Shown piece after piece: positions 1 through 8,500 of a stretch of DNA of 37,261 bases. The notes under the pieces were generated by a model. It made no database searches, was not told the origin of the DNA, and saw nothing but the letters and a program-made list of their open reading frames with translations. This DNA comes from an uncultured Acidimicrobiales bacterium. Its GTDB lineage: Bacteria > Actinomycetota > Acidimicrobiia > Acidimicrobiales > Aldehydirespiratoraceae. The stretch covers positions 1-37,261 of the forward strand of contig CAJQPN010000055.1 in NCBI GenBank assembly GCA_905480195.1, read 5' to 3'. Both the position numbers and the translations under genes were made by a program. Numbering within the stretch: the first letter of the stretch is position 1; each line of letters begins with the position of its first letter.

Positions 1-2
1 GC

Positions 3-908
3 GAGCCCGTCGAGCATCTACCGCTCTTCTACGAATGGACCGGATCGGTCGATACGACCGATGTCGCGTTGATCGATCTCGGTGACGAGCAACGTCGGTT
101 CGGCAGCTCGGACTTCGAGGCGACCGAACTCGTCGCAGCAACAGGCGCGTCGGCAGGCGTGCTGGCCACGGTCAATCCGAACGGGTCGCTGAAGGCCGCC
201 AACCGGGTCATCGGAGAACGCAACGGCAAGCCGACAGTCCTGATCGCCGGTCGCGACCTCGAGCACGCCCGCAAGGCAGCCGAGCTCCGCCTGCAGATGG
301 ATGCCGCTCTCTCGCCGGCGACGACCGAAAACCTCATCGCCCGAAACGACGTACCCGGGGTTCCACTGCTGCTCACAACACCGCTATCGGGCTGGTTCCG
401 ATGCAGTGGTGAGCGAGGCACCGGAGCGGCCGTTCTCCTCGAGCTGATCGAGCGATTCGCCTCGTACCCGCTCCTCGTGCTGGCAACAGGAGGCCACGAG
501 CTCGACTACCTCGGCGTGAGGGAGTGGGTGACGGGGGCACCAGAGCCGGTCGCCGCGATTGCCCACATCGGGGCATCAGTCGGCTGTGACGAGGTGGCCG
601 ACGATGGCAGCCGCCGTCCGATCTTCGCGCGAATCGCTCGCACCGACGCGCGCGGCGCGATCGCCGACGAGATGGAGACCGCGCTCGCCTCGGTCAACTA
701 CCGGTTCGTGCGTGGCGCCGATTCCTGGGGTGGTGAATCCGAGGTGCTGTGCGACCTCGGCGTACCGATGCTGTCGGTCACCGGCGCAGGCGCAGATTTC
801 CACACACCGGAAGACATCGCCGTCGAGGTGACGTCGCCGGTCACGATGCGAAGGGTCGGTGACGCAATCGCAGCGGCGTTCGCCGCTCTGGTGCGATCGC
901 TCAGCTGA
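3..908 (+). CDS. M28-family peptidase-like hydrolase, 5' truncated
   Basis: The frame is open from the first bases of the window, so the true start lies upstream; an internal TTG at 69 is not a convincing start. The visible part resembles a zinc aminopeptidase (M28) carrying a PA-like insert: a PA-like stretch near 220-330, then TTPLSGWFRCSGERGTG followed by a helix (AAVLLELIERF), GGHELDYLG, and a C-terminal FHTPED. In active M28 enzymes the TPLSGW and GERGTG positions carry the H-x-D and D zinc ligands; here they do not. Only the GHEL segment and the final His are recognisable. It may therefore be inactive or use another chemistry. Its last 8 bases overlap the end of the convergent carbonic anhydrase gene. 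Family call moderate, activity unknown. Confidence 0.6.
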   Translation, partial: EPVEHLPLFYEWTGSVDTTDVALIDLGDEQRRFGSSDFEATELVAATGASAGVLATVNPNGSLKAANRVIGERNGKPTVLIAGRDLEHARKAAELRLQMDAALSPATTENLIARNDVPGVPLLLTTPLSGWFRCSGERGTGAAVLLELIERFASYPLLVLATGGHELDYLGVREWVTGAPEPVAAIAHIGASVGCDEVADDGSRRPIFARIARTDARGAIADEMETALASVNYRFVRGADSWGGESEVLCDLGVPMLSVTGAGADFHTPEDIAVEVTSPVTMRRVGDAIAAAFAALVRSLS

Positions 909-1404
909 CCTCACGGAGCAGACGGGTCTCGACGTCATAGACGAATCCGCGTACGTGCTCGGTGTGCAAGACAAACGGCGAGTCAACGAGACGGGCGATG
1001 GAGCGCCGCACCGCATCGGCCGGATCGGTGAAGTCCTCGAGCGCCCATTGTGGCGCGATGCCGAGCTCGGCATACAGCTCAGACCGGAAAGCCGCCTCGG
1101 TCACCTTCGACAGGCCGCAGTCGGTATGAGAGATGATGAGCACCTCACGCGTTCCGAGATACCGCTGCGACAGCGTCAGCGACCGGATCACATCGTCGGT
1201 CACGACACCACCTGCGTTGCGGAGTACGTGGGCCTGACCATGTTCCAGCCCCAGCACAGTCTCGATGTCGATCCTGCAGTCCATACAACTGACCACAGCC
1301 AGCCGACGCGAAGGTTCGCCCGAGAGGAACGGCCGGCCATCGGACGCCGCCACGACATTGTTCGCCAACAGTTCGTCCGCGCTGGGAAACGATGGCTCGC
1401 TCAT
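901..1404 (-). CDS. Beta-class carbonic anhydrase
   Basis: A 167-residue cytoplasmic zinc enzyme that interconverts CO2 and bicarbonate. The family signature is complete: CMDCRID (C40, D42, R44), RNAGG at 62-66, and HTDCG (H93, C96), giving the Cys-His-Cys zinc site and the Asp-Arg dyad. Length is typical of the short bacterial beta-CA group. The ATG start at 1404 is the only sensible one. The gene converges on the M28-like gene with an 8-base overlap of the two ends, and diverges from the RDD gene, leaving about 60 bases for both promoters. Nothing around it (no transporter or carboxylase) tells which pathway uses the bicarbonate. Confidence 0.92.
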   Translation of the reverse strand: MSEPSFPSADELLANNVVAASDGRPFLSGEPSRRLAVVSCMDCRIDIETVLGLEHGQAHVLRNAGGVVTDDVIRSLTLSQRYLGTREVLIISHTDCGLSKVTEAAFRSELYAELGIAPQWALEDFTDPADAVRRSIARLVDSPFVLHTEHVRGFVYDVETRLLREVS

Positions 1405-1465
1405 ATGACCACCGTAGAGCCACTACGGTCTCGATAAGCCACTTCTCTCAGGAGCACCGATCACC

Positions 1466-1954
1466 ATGAATCAACCAGCCGGGCACTATCACGCCGCAGG
1501 CGACCCGCCCGACACTGTCCGCTACTGGGACGGCGAACAGTGGGTTGGTGATCCGCTCCCGGCGCCTCCAAGTACACCGCCGGCCGTGCTTGACCAGCGA
1601 GAGATCGTCTCGAAGACGAACCGCTTCCTGTGCTTCTTGCTCGACGTCGCGCTCTCGATCGTCACACTCGGTATCGGTTGGCTGATTTGGGCGCTGATCC
1701 TTGTGCTGAAGAACGAGGGCCAGACGCCCGCCAAAAAGCTGATGAATCAGCAGGTACTGATCGAGCAGACCGGATTGCCGGCCGGACCGGCCCGCATGAT
1801 TTTCCTTCGCGGACTCGCAGCCAGCATCGCGCTCAACATCGCGTTCTCCCTGTTCGTGATCCCCGCCCTGATCCTGCTTGCGTTGGTCCTCTTCGACGAT
1901 CAGAACCGCACGTTCTGGGAGCGGCTCTCCGGCACGGTCGTCGTCCGCGCCTGA
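1466..1954 (+). CDS. DUF2510/RDD-domain membrane protein
   Basis: A 162-residue protein with two parts. Residues 4-33 match the DUF2510 pattern seen in actinobacterial membrane proteins (AGHYHAAGDPPDTVRYWDGEQW followed by Pro-rich linker). Residues 50-160 are an RDD-like membrane domain with hydrophobic segments near 54-76 and 115-145; the FLCFLLDVALS stretch carries the domain's Asp. Function of RDD proteins is generally unclear; some have been linked to ion transport. The gene begins a plus-strand run: the next start codon is only 3 bases after its stop, so it is probably co-transcribed with the oxygenase-like gene. Confidence 0.8.
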   Translation: MNQPAGHYHAAGDPPDTVRYWDGEQWVGDPLPAPPSTPPAVLDQREIVSKTNRFLCFLLDVALSIVTLGIGWLIWALILVLKNEGQTPAKKLMNQQVLIEQTGLPAGPARMIFLRGLAASIALNIAFSLFVIPALILLALVLFDDQNRTFWERLSGTVVVRA

Positions 1955-1957
1955 GAC

Positions 1958-2911
1958 GTGATCCCGATCGTCGACGCTCGGTCGGTCACCTTCGCCACCG
2001 AACTTCGATCAGCCTGTGAGCAGATCGGGTTCGTGTCCGTGATCGGACACGACATCGCGGTCGAACTCTTCGAGCGGGTCCGCAGCTCAGTCCGAGCACT
2101 CTTTGCGCTCGACGACGCGGTCAAGGTGCACAACCAGATCACCCCAACCAGCTATCGGGGCTTCATCCCACTCGGCTTCTTCACCCCAAACCGATCCGGG
2201 GCCGGCCGAGACGAGGGTGACCAATACGAGGGGTACAAACTCCACTGGGAATGCCCGAACGATCATCGGGTGCTCGACGAATGCGCGCTCTACGGACCGA
2301 ACGCTTGGCCCGAACAACTCCCCGAACTCCGAACGGTGATCGGCGAGTACTGGGATGCCTGTGAGGCTGCTGCTGCGCGGATGCTTGATGCGTTCGCCGA
2401 AGGGCTCTCGGTATCGCCCCAGCAATTCGCTGCTTGGCACGAGGCGCCGCTCACCAACATGACGCTCCTGCACTATCCGGCACAGCCACCTGCAAGCGAC
2501 GTCACCGGGATCCACCCTCACAAGGACACGAACGTCATCACTCTTCTCCATCCAGATCCGGTCGGCGGGCTCGAGGTCCGCGGGCGCAGCGGCGAGTGGA
2601 TCGAGGTCGACGCGCCCTCTGACGCCCTCGTCGTGAACGTCGGCGAGATGCTCGAACTCTGGTCGGGTGGCCGGTTCGTGGCGACCCCCCATCGAGTCGT
2701 CAATCGAAGCGGCAGACCGCGATTCTCCTTCCCGTTCTTCGTGGTTCCGAACCATGCGGTGACGGTCGAGCCACTCGTGCCGTGCGTCGAGGGTTACGAC
2801 AAGCCACCGATGCCGGTCGGGGCGCTCAGTGCAGAGGTTTGGCGGACGAACTGGCCCGACGAGCAGCCATCAAGCGCCGGTCACGACCTCGGTACGCTCG
2901 ACCGCCGATGA
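1958..2911 (+). CDS. 2-oxoglutarate/Fe(II) oxygenase-like protein (isopenicillin N synthase family)
   Basis: A 317-residue soluble non-haem iron enzyme of the IPNS/ACC oxidase type. The N-terminal DIOX_N-like half (IGFVSVIGHDI at 23-33) is followed by the double-stranded beta-helix core with the iron-binding H188-x-D190 (IHPHKDTNVITLL), the distal H245 (ATPHRVVNRS), and R255-x-S257, which binds the 2-oxoglutarate carboxylate. All catalytic residues are present, so it should be active; its substrate cannot be read from sequence. The GTG start lies 3 bases after the RDD stop, and the stop overlaps the next ATG (ATGA). It therefore sits in a coupled pair with an FAD oxidoreductase, suggesting that both act on one compound. 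Confidence 0.88.
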   Translation: MIPIVDARSVTFATELRSACEQIGFVSVIGHDIAVELFERVRSSVRALFALDDAVKVHNQITPTSYRGFIPLGFFTPNRSGAGRDEGDQYEGYKLHWECPNDHRVLDECALYGPNAWPEQLPELRTVIGEYWDACEAAAARMLDAFAEGLSVSPQQFAAWHEAPLTNMTLLHYPAQPPASDVTGIHPHKDTNVITLLHPDPVGGLEVRGRSGEWIEVDAPSDALVVNVGEMLELWSGGRFVATPHRVVNRSGRPRFSFPFFVVPNHAVTVEPLVPCVEGYDKPPMPVGALSAEVWRTNWPDEQPSSAGHDLGTLDRR

Positions 2912-4293
2912 CCCCATCTCCCGACCTCGGCGTGGTCACCGAGCCGGCTCGGACACTCGAGGTATTGGCGCGGGCCGATGTTCTCGTGGTCGGAAGCGGT
3001 CCCGGTGGCTTGGCGGCGGCGCTTGCCGCCGCTCGCGCCGGTGTCTCGGTTTTGCTGCTCGAGCGAAACGGTTGTTTCGGCGGCAACATCACCCAGGTCG
3101 GGGTTGAGGGCTTTGCGTGGTACCGCCACGAGGACACGGTCGATTCCGAAGGCATCGGCATCGAGTTCGAAGAACGGGCCAAAGCGGCCGGGGCTGCCAA
3201 GCCCGAACCCCAAAGCGACAGTCATGCGCTCGACGCCGAGGGGTTCAAGAACGTCGCCGACGACATGGTCGCCGAGGCCGGGATCGAACCACTGCTCCAC
3301 GCTCTTGTCGTCGCTCCGATCGTCGAAGACGACGCCATCATCGGCGTGATCGTCGAGTCAAAATCCGGTCGTCACGCCGTGCTCGGCACGATCGTGATCG
3401 ATGCGACGGGCGACGCCGACATCGCCCACCGGGCCGGAACGTCGACGCACAAGACGCCGCTGGAACAGATGCAGGCTGCGTCGGTGATGTTCCACATGAC
3501 CGGTGTCGACAAGACTGCGTTCATCCAGGGCGTCAAGGACGACCCACAGACGTATCTGTCGTGGGCCGGAGCCGACGAATGGGCGGTCGAGACGACCGGC
3601 AAGGAGGACGACATGTTCTCACCGTGGCTGTCGAAGCCCTTCGATCGGGCAAAGAAAGCGGGCCGCATTCCTGCCGACCTCAAGACGCTTGGGGGCACCT
3701 GGGGTGCCATCTCCGACCAGGGCGACCTCACCTACCTCAACCTCGTGCACATGCCCGAAATCGACGGCACCGACGTGAGGTCACTCACCGCCGGCGAGAT
3801 CGAAGGCCGCCGACAGGCGCTCCTGGCGATCGACGCCCTGCGTCGCTATACGCCCGGATGTGAGAACGCCAAGCTCCGTAACTACGGGATGACGATCGGT
3901 ATTCGAGACACCCGCAAGCTCGTCGGCCGCTACAACCTCACCGCTCACGACGTTCGCGAACAGGGTCGATTCGACGACTCAATCGGCATCTTCCCCGAGT
4001 TCATCGATGGCTACGGGATCCTGATCCTCCCGACCACTGGTCGCTACTTCCAGGTTCCGTATCGCTCGATGGTGCCCAATGACGGGGTCGACAACCTGCT
4101 GGTGACGGGCCGATCGATCGGCGGGGACCAGACCTCACACGCTGCGGTACGAAACATGATGTGTTGTACCGTCGCCGGTCAGGGTGCCGGCGTGGCAGCT
4201 GCACTCGCGGTGAAAACCGGACGGACCATCGCCGATGTCGACATCGTCGCCGTGCAGGCAGAACTCAAACGCCAGGAAGTGCGCCTGACCTAG
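2908..4293 (+). CDS. FAD-dependent oxidoreductase (FAD_oxidored family)
   Basis: A 461-residue flavoprotein. An N-terminal Rossmann motif (DVLVVGSGPGGLAAALAAARAG, GSGPGG at about 29-34) binds the FAD ADP moiety, followed by ERNGCFGGNIT, typical of the FAD_oxidored (pfam12831-like) group, a second nucleotide-associated IVIDATGDADIAHRAG segment, and a C-terminal GRSIGGDQTSHAAVRNM...GAGVAAA region that closes the flavin site. The start is ATG 2908, which overlaps the preceding stop as ATGA; the frame is open further upstream, but a longer form would sit inside the oxygenase gene. Substrate unknown. Coupling to the 2-oxoglutarate oxygenase suggests a shared oxidative catabolic or biosynthetic step. 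Confidence 0.87.
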   Translation: MTPSPDLGVVTEPARTLEVLARADVLVVGSGPGGLAAALAAARAGVSVLLLERNGCFGGNITQVGVEGFAWYRHEDTVDSEGIGIEFEERAKAAGAAKPEPQSDSHALDAEGFKNVADDMVAEAGIEPLLHALVVAPIVEDDAIIGVIVESKSGRHAVLGTIVIDATGDADIAHRAGTSTHKTPLEQMQAASVMFHMTGVDKTAFIQGVKDDPQTYLSWAGADEWAVETTGKEDDMFSPWLSKPFDRAKKAGRIPADLKTLGGTWGAISDQGDLTYLNLVHMPEIDGTDVRSLTAGEIEGRRQALLAIDALRRYTPGCENAKLRNYGMTIGIRDTRKLVGRYNLTAHDVREQGRFDDSIGIFPEFIDGYGILILPTTGRYFQVPYRSMVPNDGVDNLLVTGRSIGGDQTSHAAVRNMMCCTVAGQGAGVAAALAVKTGRTIADVDIVAVQAELKRQEVRLT

Positions 4294-4371
4294 CGCATCG
4301 CGTCGATGCCAGGAGCTGGCGTCAACCATCCGCTCGACCCGGTTCGGGGCGCTTGGGCCTAGCGTCTCGGT

Positions 4372-4914
4372 GTGGAGCTTCGCTGGGAGGACCGCCAACG
4401 TGCGTTTCAAGCCAAGGTGATCGCCGATAACGACATCCCTCTCGATCTTGATGTTCGGCCGTACCGCACCTTCGTCGGCGCAGCAACGGGACAGCCGCCG
4501 CCTGCTGGCTCCCGGTTCGAACGGGCCATGCTCGTCCTGATCGGTGGCGCAGTGATCACCGGGGTACTGGTGCTGTTCGCACCTCGGCCGCTCGTTGCGC
4601 TCGTGGCCGGCTTGGCTGGCGGAATGGCCGTGTTCGCCGGGCTGGCTGGTCCCGACCCGCGCACGCCCCACGTAACGCACGAACCGCTCGTTGCGCTCTA
4701 CGCCGCACAAGCAAGCGTCGGTGAGGCGCCCGAGTGTGTGACCGCCATCGCCGCCGACGAAATCGACCGACTCGGTACCGAAGGGTTCGGTACCGTGGTC
4801 GGCACGGTCCGGCCGGGTGGCACCGTGGGCTTGTTCGTCGACGAGTACCTCGTGTGGGCCCGTACACCGCCCCGCGGCAGCCGAAAGGGTGACCCTGCCT
4901 TCGGTGAACTCTGA
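4372..4914 (+). CDS. Small membrane protein of unknown function
   Basis: A 180-residue protein from a GTG start. Residues 47-66 and 69-88 are two adjacent hydrophobic segments forming a membrane hairpin (AMLVLIGGAVITGVLVLF, then ALVAGLAGGMAVFAGLAG). The N-terminal 45 residues are charged and the C-terminal 90 residues form a soluble domain with no motif I recognise. The start is supported by the end of the preceding gene 78 bases upstream and by charge/hydrophobic layout; it could be the last member of the preceding plus-strand run. Its end lies 10 bases from the end of the convergent flavin reductase gene. No function is assigned. Confidence 0.6.
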   Translation: MELRWEDRQRAFQAKVIADNDIPLDLDVRPYRTFVGAATGQPPPAGSRFERAMLVLIGGAVITGVLVLFAPRPLVALVAGLAGGMAVFAGLAGPDPRTPHVTHEPLVALYAAQASVGEAPECVTAIAADEIDRLGTEGFGTVVGTVRPGGTVGLFVDEYLVWARTPPRGSRKGDPAFGEL

Positions 4915-4924
4915 TCCCTCGGGG

Positions 4925-5428
4925 TCAGTGGCCGCCGCGGCGGACCCCGCCGTACTTCATTCGCGTGTCGCTCATCGCAGCGGGACGTTTCTCGTCGTCG
5001 TTGATCGCAGCATCAACAAGTTCACCGATGAAGAGCGTGTGGCTGCCGAGATCGTGGGCCTGTCGAACCTCGCACTCCATCCACGCGATCGCTTCGATGA
5101 AGATCGGTGCACCGGTTACACCGCTACGAACCGGCCGACCGTTGAGGTTTTCGCCGTCATCGGTCGCCGGTTTCGAGAACTTGACGAACGGTCGTGTGTC
5201 TTCGCTGTCCCAGAGGTTGATACTAAACGAGCCGCCGTCGGTGATGAGCCGATGGGTCAGGGCCGAGTTATCCACCCCGACACCGATCAAGACCGGCTCC
5301 ATCGCCAACTGCGTGATCCAGCTGGTGGTCATCGCGTTGCGCTCACCACCGGCGGCCGAACCAACCAAGGCGAGCGCGTTCGGGATCTTCCACGTGACGC
5401 GGTTGACGATTTCGTCTTCGATAGCCAT
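4925..5428 (-). CDS. Flavin reductase-like FMN-binding protein
   Basis: A 167-residue split-barrel flavin protein. The start NRVTWKIPNALALVGSAAGGERNAMTTSWITQLAMEPVLIGVGV is the classic flavin-reductase layout, in which the N-AMTTSW and P-VLIGV segments shape the FMN pocket; SFSINLWDSED and a C-terminal HTLFIGELVDA follow. Such proteins reduce free flavin with NAD(P)H or serve as the reductase half of two-component monooxygenases. No partner oxygenase is adjacent. It lies 33 bases downstream of the hydantoinase-like gene on the same strand, so the two are probably in one transcript. Substrate assignment is not possible. Confidence 0.85.
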   Translation of the reverse strand: MAIEDEIVNRVTWKIPNALALVGSAAGGERNAMTTSWITQLAMEPVLIGVGVDNSALTHRLITDGGSFSINLWDSEDTRPFVKFSKPATDDGENLNGRPVRSGVTGAPIFIEAIAWMECEVRQAHDLGSHTLFIGELVDAAINDDEKRPAAMSDTRMKYGGVRRGGH

Positions 5429-5461
5429 GCCCTCGACCCTAGGTCGGCTCCGGCGGTTCAG

Positions 5462-7465
5462 TCAGCCGAGGGCGGGGCGGCCCGACGCAACCGCTATCGC
5501 TCGACCCTCGACGAACATCGGGCGGCCATCGACGTCGATCACCTTCTCGATCCATTCGGTCTCGACGACGAAGTCGCAGGTGCCCGCGGCCACGGCCTTC
5601 TCGCGCACGGCTTCCTCGGCCACCTCACAGGCCCGAGCCTGCGCTTCCGGCCGCTCCCATCTCGTCTCTGGCTCGGTGCCGACGTGAATCCGGTACACAC
5701 CCCGGCGAGGTGCTGTCACCAGAACCTCGTGACGAACCCGTACGTTTGCGACGACGGCTCCGATCGCATTCGCAACGTCAGCATCGACGGGAACCGTTAC
5801 CGGAGTGCCGAGCAGTTCGCCGATCGCCGGATAGTAGGTGACCGCCGGCGCACCGAGGCCAACGACGGGCACACCGAGGCCGATGTCGAGCCGCGAACTG
5901 GTGGTCGTGCGATCGAGGGCAGCTGCGACGAGCGGACCGGCGGCGAGAACTCCGTCAAGACCATCACGGTCGAGTGCCGCAGCGAGCAACGCTTCGGCCG
6001 ATCGGCGCACGAGCGTTGCGGTCACCACACGTGAGAACTCCTCACGATCCTTGGCGATCGCGTTGCCGAACCGATCGCGGCGGCGAGCGAACAGGTCGGC
6101 TCCCAGCCGGGCCACCGCCGGATCGTGGGTGGTCTGCTCCCCGAGCACATGGCTCGCGTCGGTGGGGGTGAATGCGCAGAGCCGAAGCAAACCCCGACCG
6201 ACGAGTCGCCGCATCGCCCGATCTTGCAGCGCTGTGCCGACCGCGGCGCCAACCGGCACCACCTGAGTGCCCACTCGGTCCATCACCTGACCTTCGTTGC
6301 GGTCGAGGCCGGCGCCGAAGGCCCGAGCCGTCCTTTGCAGGAACATGCCGTCAAACGCTCCAGGGATGTCGTCGTTGAGTTGACGCTCAAGCGCAGTACG
6401 AAGAATGTCGCCATGCGTCTCGGCCATCAACGACAGTGGCACGACACGGCGGGGACCAATCTCGAGCTCGCACCCTACGGCGCGGTCCTTCAGCCAGACC
6501 TCGCTGTCGCCGCCGAGTCCGTGAGTGTGCATCATCACGGCTTCGACCATGGTTCGGTGCCCGCCCACGATTGCGCCTTCCTCGCCGAATGCCGGCAATC
6601 CATCACGCACCACAGCGATGTCGGTGGTGGTGCCGCCGATGTCGGAGATCACGACGTCATCAGCGGCCGCAAGGTGCGCGGCACCGACGAGCGACGCCGC
6701 GGGCCCCGAGAGGATCGTCTCGACCGGACGTTCCTTCACAAAGTCCGCCGACACGAGCGAACCGTTGCCACGGACGATCATCATCGGCGCGTCAACGCCG
6801 AGTTCGGTGAGGATACGCCCGGTGGTGCTGACGAGATCGTCGATCATTGCGATCAGGCGAGCGTTGAGCAGCGCAGTGACACCACGCTTCGGCCCACCGA
6901 GGCTGGCGGACAACACGTGGCTGCAGGTGACAGGTTTGCCGGTTCGCGATCGGATCAGATCGCGGGCCGCGAGCTCGTGATCGGCATTTCTGGTCGCAAA
7001 CTGGGCGGTGATCGCGAAGGCGTCGACATCGGCCGCAATCTCGTCGACCGCTGTTGCCAGTGCGTCAACATCGAGCTCAGCGATCGGTTCCCCATGCGAG
7101 CTGTGTCCACCGGCGACCTGGATGACCGAATCGGATCCGATCGCCTCGCGGAGTCCGTTGCGGTCGAGTGCATCGGCATCGAAGCCGATCGTCACGAGCG
7201 CCGCAGGGCGGCCTGTGCCCTCTACGAGGGCGTTGGTGGCGAGCGTGGTAGAGAGGGCGACCATGTGGATCGCCGGCGGATCGACCGCCGACGCGCCGAG
7301 GACCGCCTCGATTGCGCTGCGGATTCCGATTGCGAGATCGTCGTGCGTAGTGGGCGCCTTGGCCTTCGCGACGACCGCACGCGCCACCTCGTCATAGACG
7401 ACGGCGTCGGTGTACGTGCCTCCCGTATCGACCCCGAGGGCGTAGCGGTGATCGGTCTTCCCCAT
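5462..7465 (-). CDS. Hydantoinase/oxoprolinase family protein (HyuA-like)
   Basis: A 667-residue ATP-dependent hydrolase of the hydantoinase A/5-oxoprolinase group. The N-terminal hydantoinase/oxoprolinase domain has the phosphate-binding YALGVDTGGTYTDAVVYDE near residues 7-25, and the central HyuA domain has VISDIGGTTTDIAVV. These are the actin-fold phosphate loops of the family. The frame is open upstream to 7513, but ATG 7465 places the ATP loop close to the N-terminus, as usual. HyuA enzymes normally act with a HyuB partner encoded next door; none is visible here, so this may be a stand-alone type or its partner is elsewhere. It diverges from the SDR gene across 85 bases. Confidence 0.85.
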   Translation of the reverse strand: MGKTDHRYALGVDTGGTYTDAVVYDEVARAVVAKAKAPTTHDDLAIGIRSAIEAVLGASAVDPPAIHMVALSTTLATNALVEGTGRPAALVTIGFDADALDRNGLREAIGSDSVIQVAGGHSSHGEPIAELDVDALATAVDEIAADVDAFAITAQFATRNADHELAARDLIRSRTGKPVTCSHVLSASLGGPKRGVTALLNARLIAMIDDLVSTTGRILTELGVDAPMMIVRGNGSLVSADFVKERPVETILSGPAASLVGAAHLAAADDVVISDIGGTTTDIAVVRDGLPAFGEEGAIVGGHRTMVEAVMMHTHGLGGDSEVWLKDRAVGCELEIGPRRVVPLSLMAETHGDILRTALERQLNDDIPGAFDGMFLQRTARAFGAGLDRNEGQVMDRVGTQVVPVGAAVGTALQDRAMRRLVGRGLLRLCAFTPTDASHVLGEQTTHDPAVARLGADLFARRRDRFGNAIAKDREEFSRVVTATLVRRSAEALLAAALDRDGLDGVLAAGPLVAAALDRTTTSSRLDIGLGVPVVGLGAPAVTYYPAIGELLGTPVTVPVDADVANAIGAVVANVRVRHEVLVTAPRRGVYRIHVGTEPETRWERPEAQARACEVAEEAVREKAVAAGTCDFVVETEWIEKVIDVDGRPMFVEGRAIAVASGRPALG

Positions 7466-7550
7466 GAGCCGACAGTCTGCCGTCAAGTAGCCGTAGCGCC
7501 TGACATCTGGCACGCTAACGGCCGTTCACTTCTCACCCCTGGAGCACCCA

Positions 7551-8480
7551 ATGGGCATTCTCGATGGCAAAGTAGCGCTGGTCACTGGCGCCGGACGCGG
7601 TATCGGCCGCGAACACGCGCTGATGATGGCGTCGGAAGGCGCCAAGGTCGTCGTCAACGACCTCGGTGGCGACACCTCGGGAGCTGGCGCCGACGCCACC
7701 CCCGCACAGGAAGTCGTGGCCGAGATCGAGGCAATGGGCGGCGAAGCCGTTGTTAACGGTGGCAACGTGGCGAAGTTCGACGAGGCCGAGGCCATGATCC
7801 AACAGGGCGTCGACACCTTCGGCGACATCAACATCGTCGTCAATAACGCGGGCATCCTTCGCGATCGGATGTTGTTCTCGATGAGTGAGGACGACTGGGA
7901 CGCCGTCATCGCCGTGCACCTCAAAGGCACCTACGCCCCGAGCCACCACGCCGCCAAGTACTGGCGCGAGAGGGCGAAGGCCGGTGAAGATGTCTACGGA
8001 CGTATCATCAACACCGCCTCACCTTCGGGGATCTACGGCAATGTTGGTCAGACCAACTACGGCGCTGCGAAGGCCGGTATCGCCTCGTTCTCGGTGATCG
8101 CCGCCCAGGAACTGGTGAAGTATGGCGTAACCGTCAACTGCCTCGCCCCCACCGCATGGAGCCGGATGACCGCCGATCTGATGGGTGGCGACGCCGCTCC
8201 GGACGGACTGGCCGAAAAGATCAGTCCTCGCTGGATCGCCGTCATCACCACGTGGCTCGCCTCTCCCGAGGCTCAGAATGTGACTGGCCGGGTATTCGAC
8301 ATCCGTGGGGATCAGCTCGGCATCGCCGAGGGCTGGCACCTCGGCCCGGTCGCAACCCAGACCGACGACCCCGGCGACCTTGGTCCGGTCGTCGCCGAGC
8401 TGATGAGCAAGGCCCGGCTCAATGCCAACATGGGTGGGGTCGACCACGAGGGGCCCGGCTTTCCTCGCCAAAACATCTGA
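7551..8480 (+). CDS. SDR-family NAD(P)-dependent oxidoreductase
   Basis: A 309-residue short-chain dehydrogenase/reductase. It has TGAGRGIG at 12-19 (cofactor loop), NNAG near 98-101, a Ser in NTASPSG (157 or 159), and Y170-GAA-K174, a complete catalytic set. The insert GGDTSGAGADATPAQEVVAEI after the second strand and the long C-terminal tail resemble the dehydrogenase domain of multifunctional enzyme type 2 (17-beta-HSD type 4-like) proteins used in beta-oxidation of branched or steroid-like acyl-CoAs; that substrate is an inference. CTGGAG before the ATG is a modest ribosome site. The PhzF-like gene starts 20 bases after the stop. Confidence 0.9.
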   Translation: MGILDGKVALVTGAGRGIGREHALMMASEGAKVVVNDLGGDTSGAGADATPAQEVVAEIEAMGGEAVVNGGNVAKFDEAEAMIQQGVDTFGDINIVVNNAGILRDRMLFSMSEDDWDAVIAVHLKGTYAPSHHAAKYWRERAKAGEDVYGRIINTASPSGIYGNVGQTNYGAAKAGIASFSVIAAQELVKYGVTVNCLAPTAWSRMTADLMGGDAAPDGLAEKISPRWIAVITTWLASPEAQNVTGRVFDIRGDQLGIAEGWHLGPVATQTDDPGDLGPVVAELMSKARLNANMGGVDHEGPGFPRQNI

Positions 8481-8500
8481 AATTCGCTGCGGGTTCGCGC

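Noticed and set aside
4817..6034. 405-codon open frame on the plus strand
   Set aside because: Antisense to flavin reductase and to the end of the hydantoinase-like gene; no recognisable domain.
6125..7756. 543-codon open frame on the plus strand across hyuA
   Set aside because: It is antisense to the hydantoinase-like gene, has Arg/His/Asp-rich low-complexity sequence and no family motif; long antisense frames are common in high-GC DNA.
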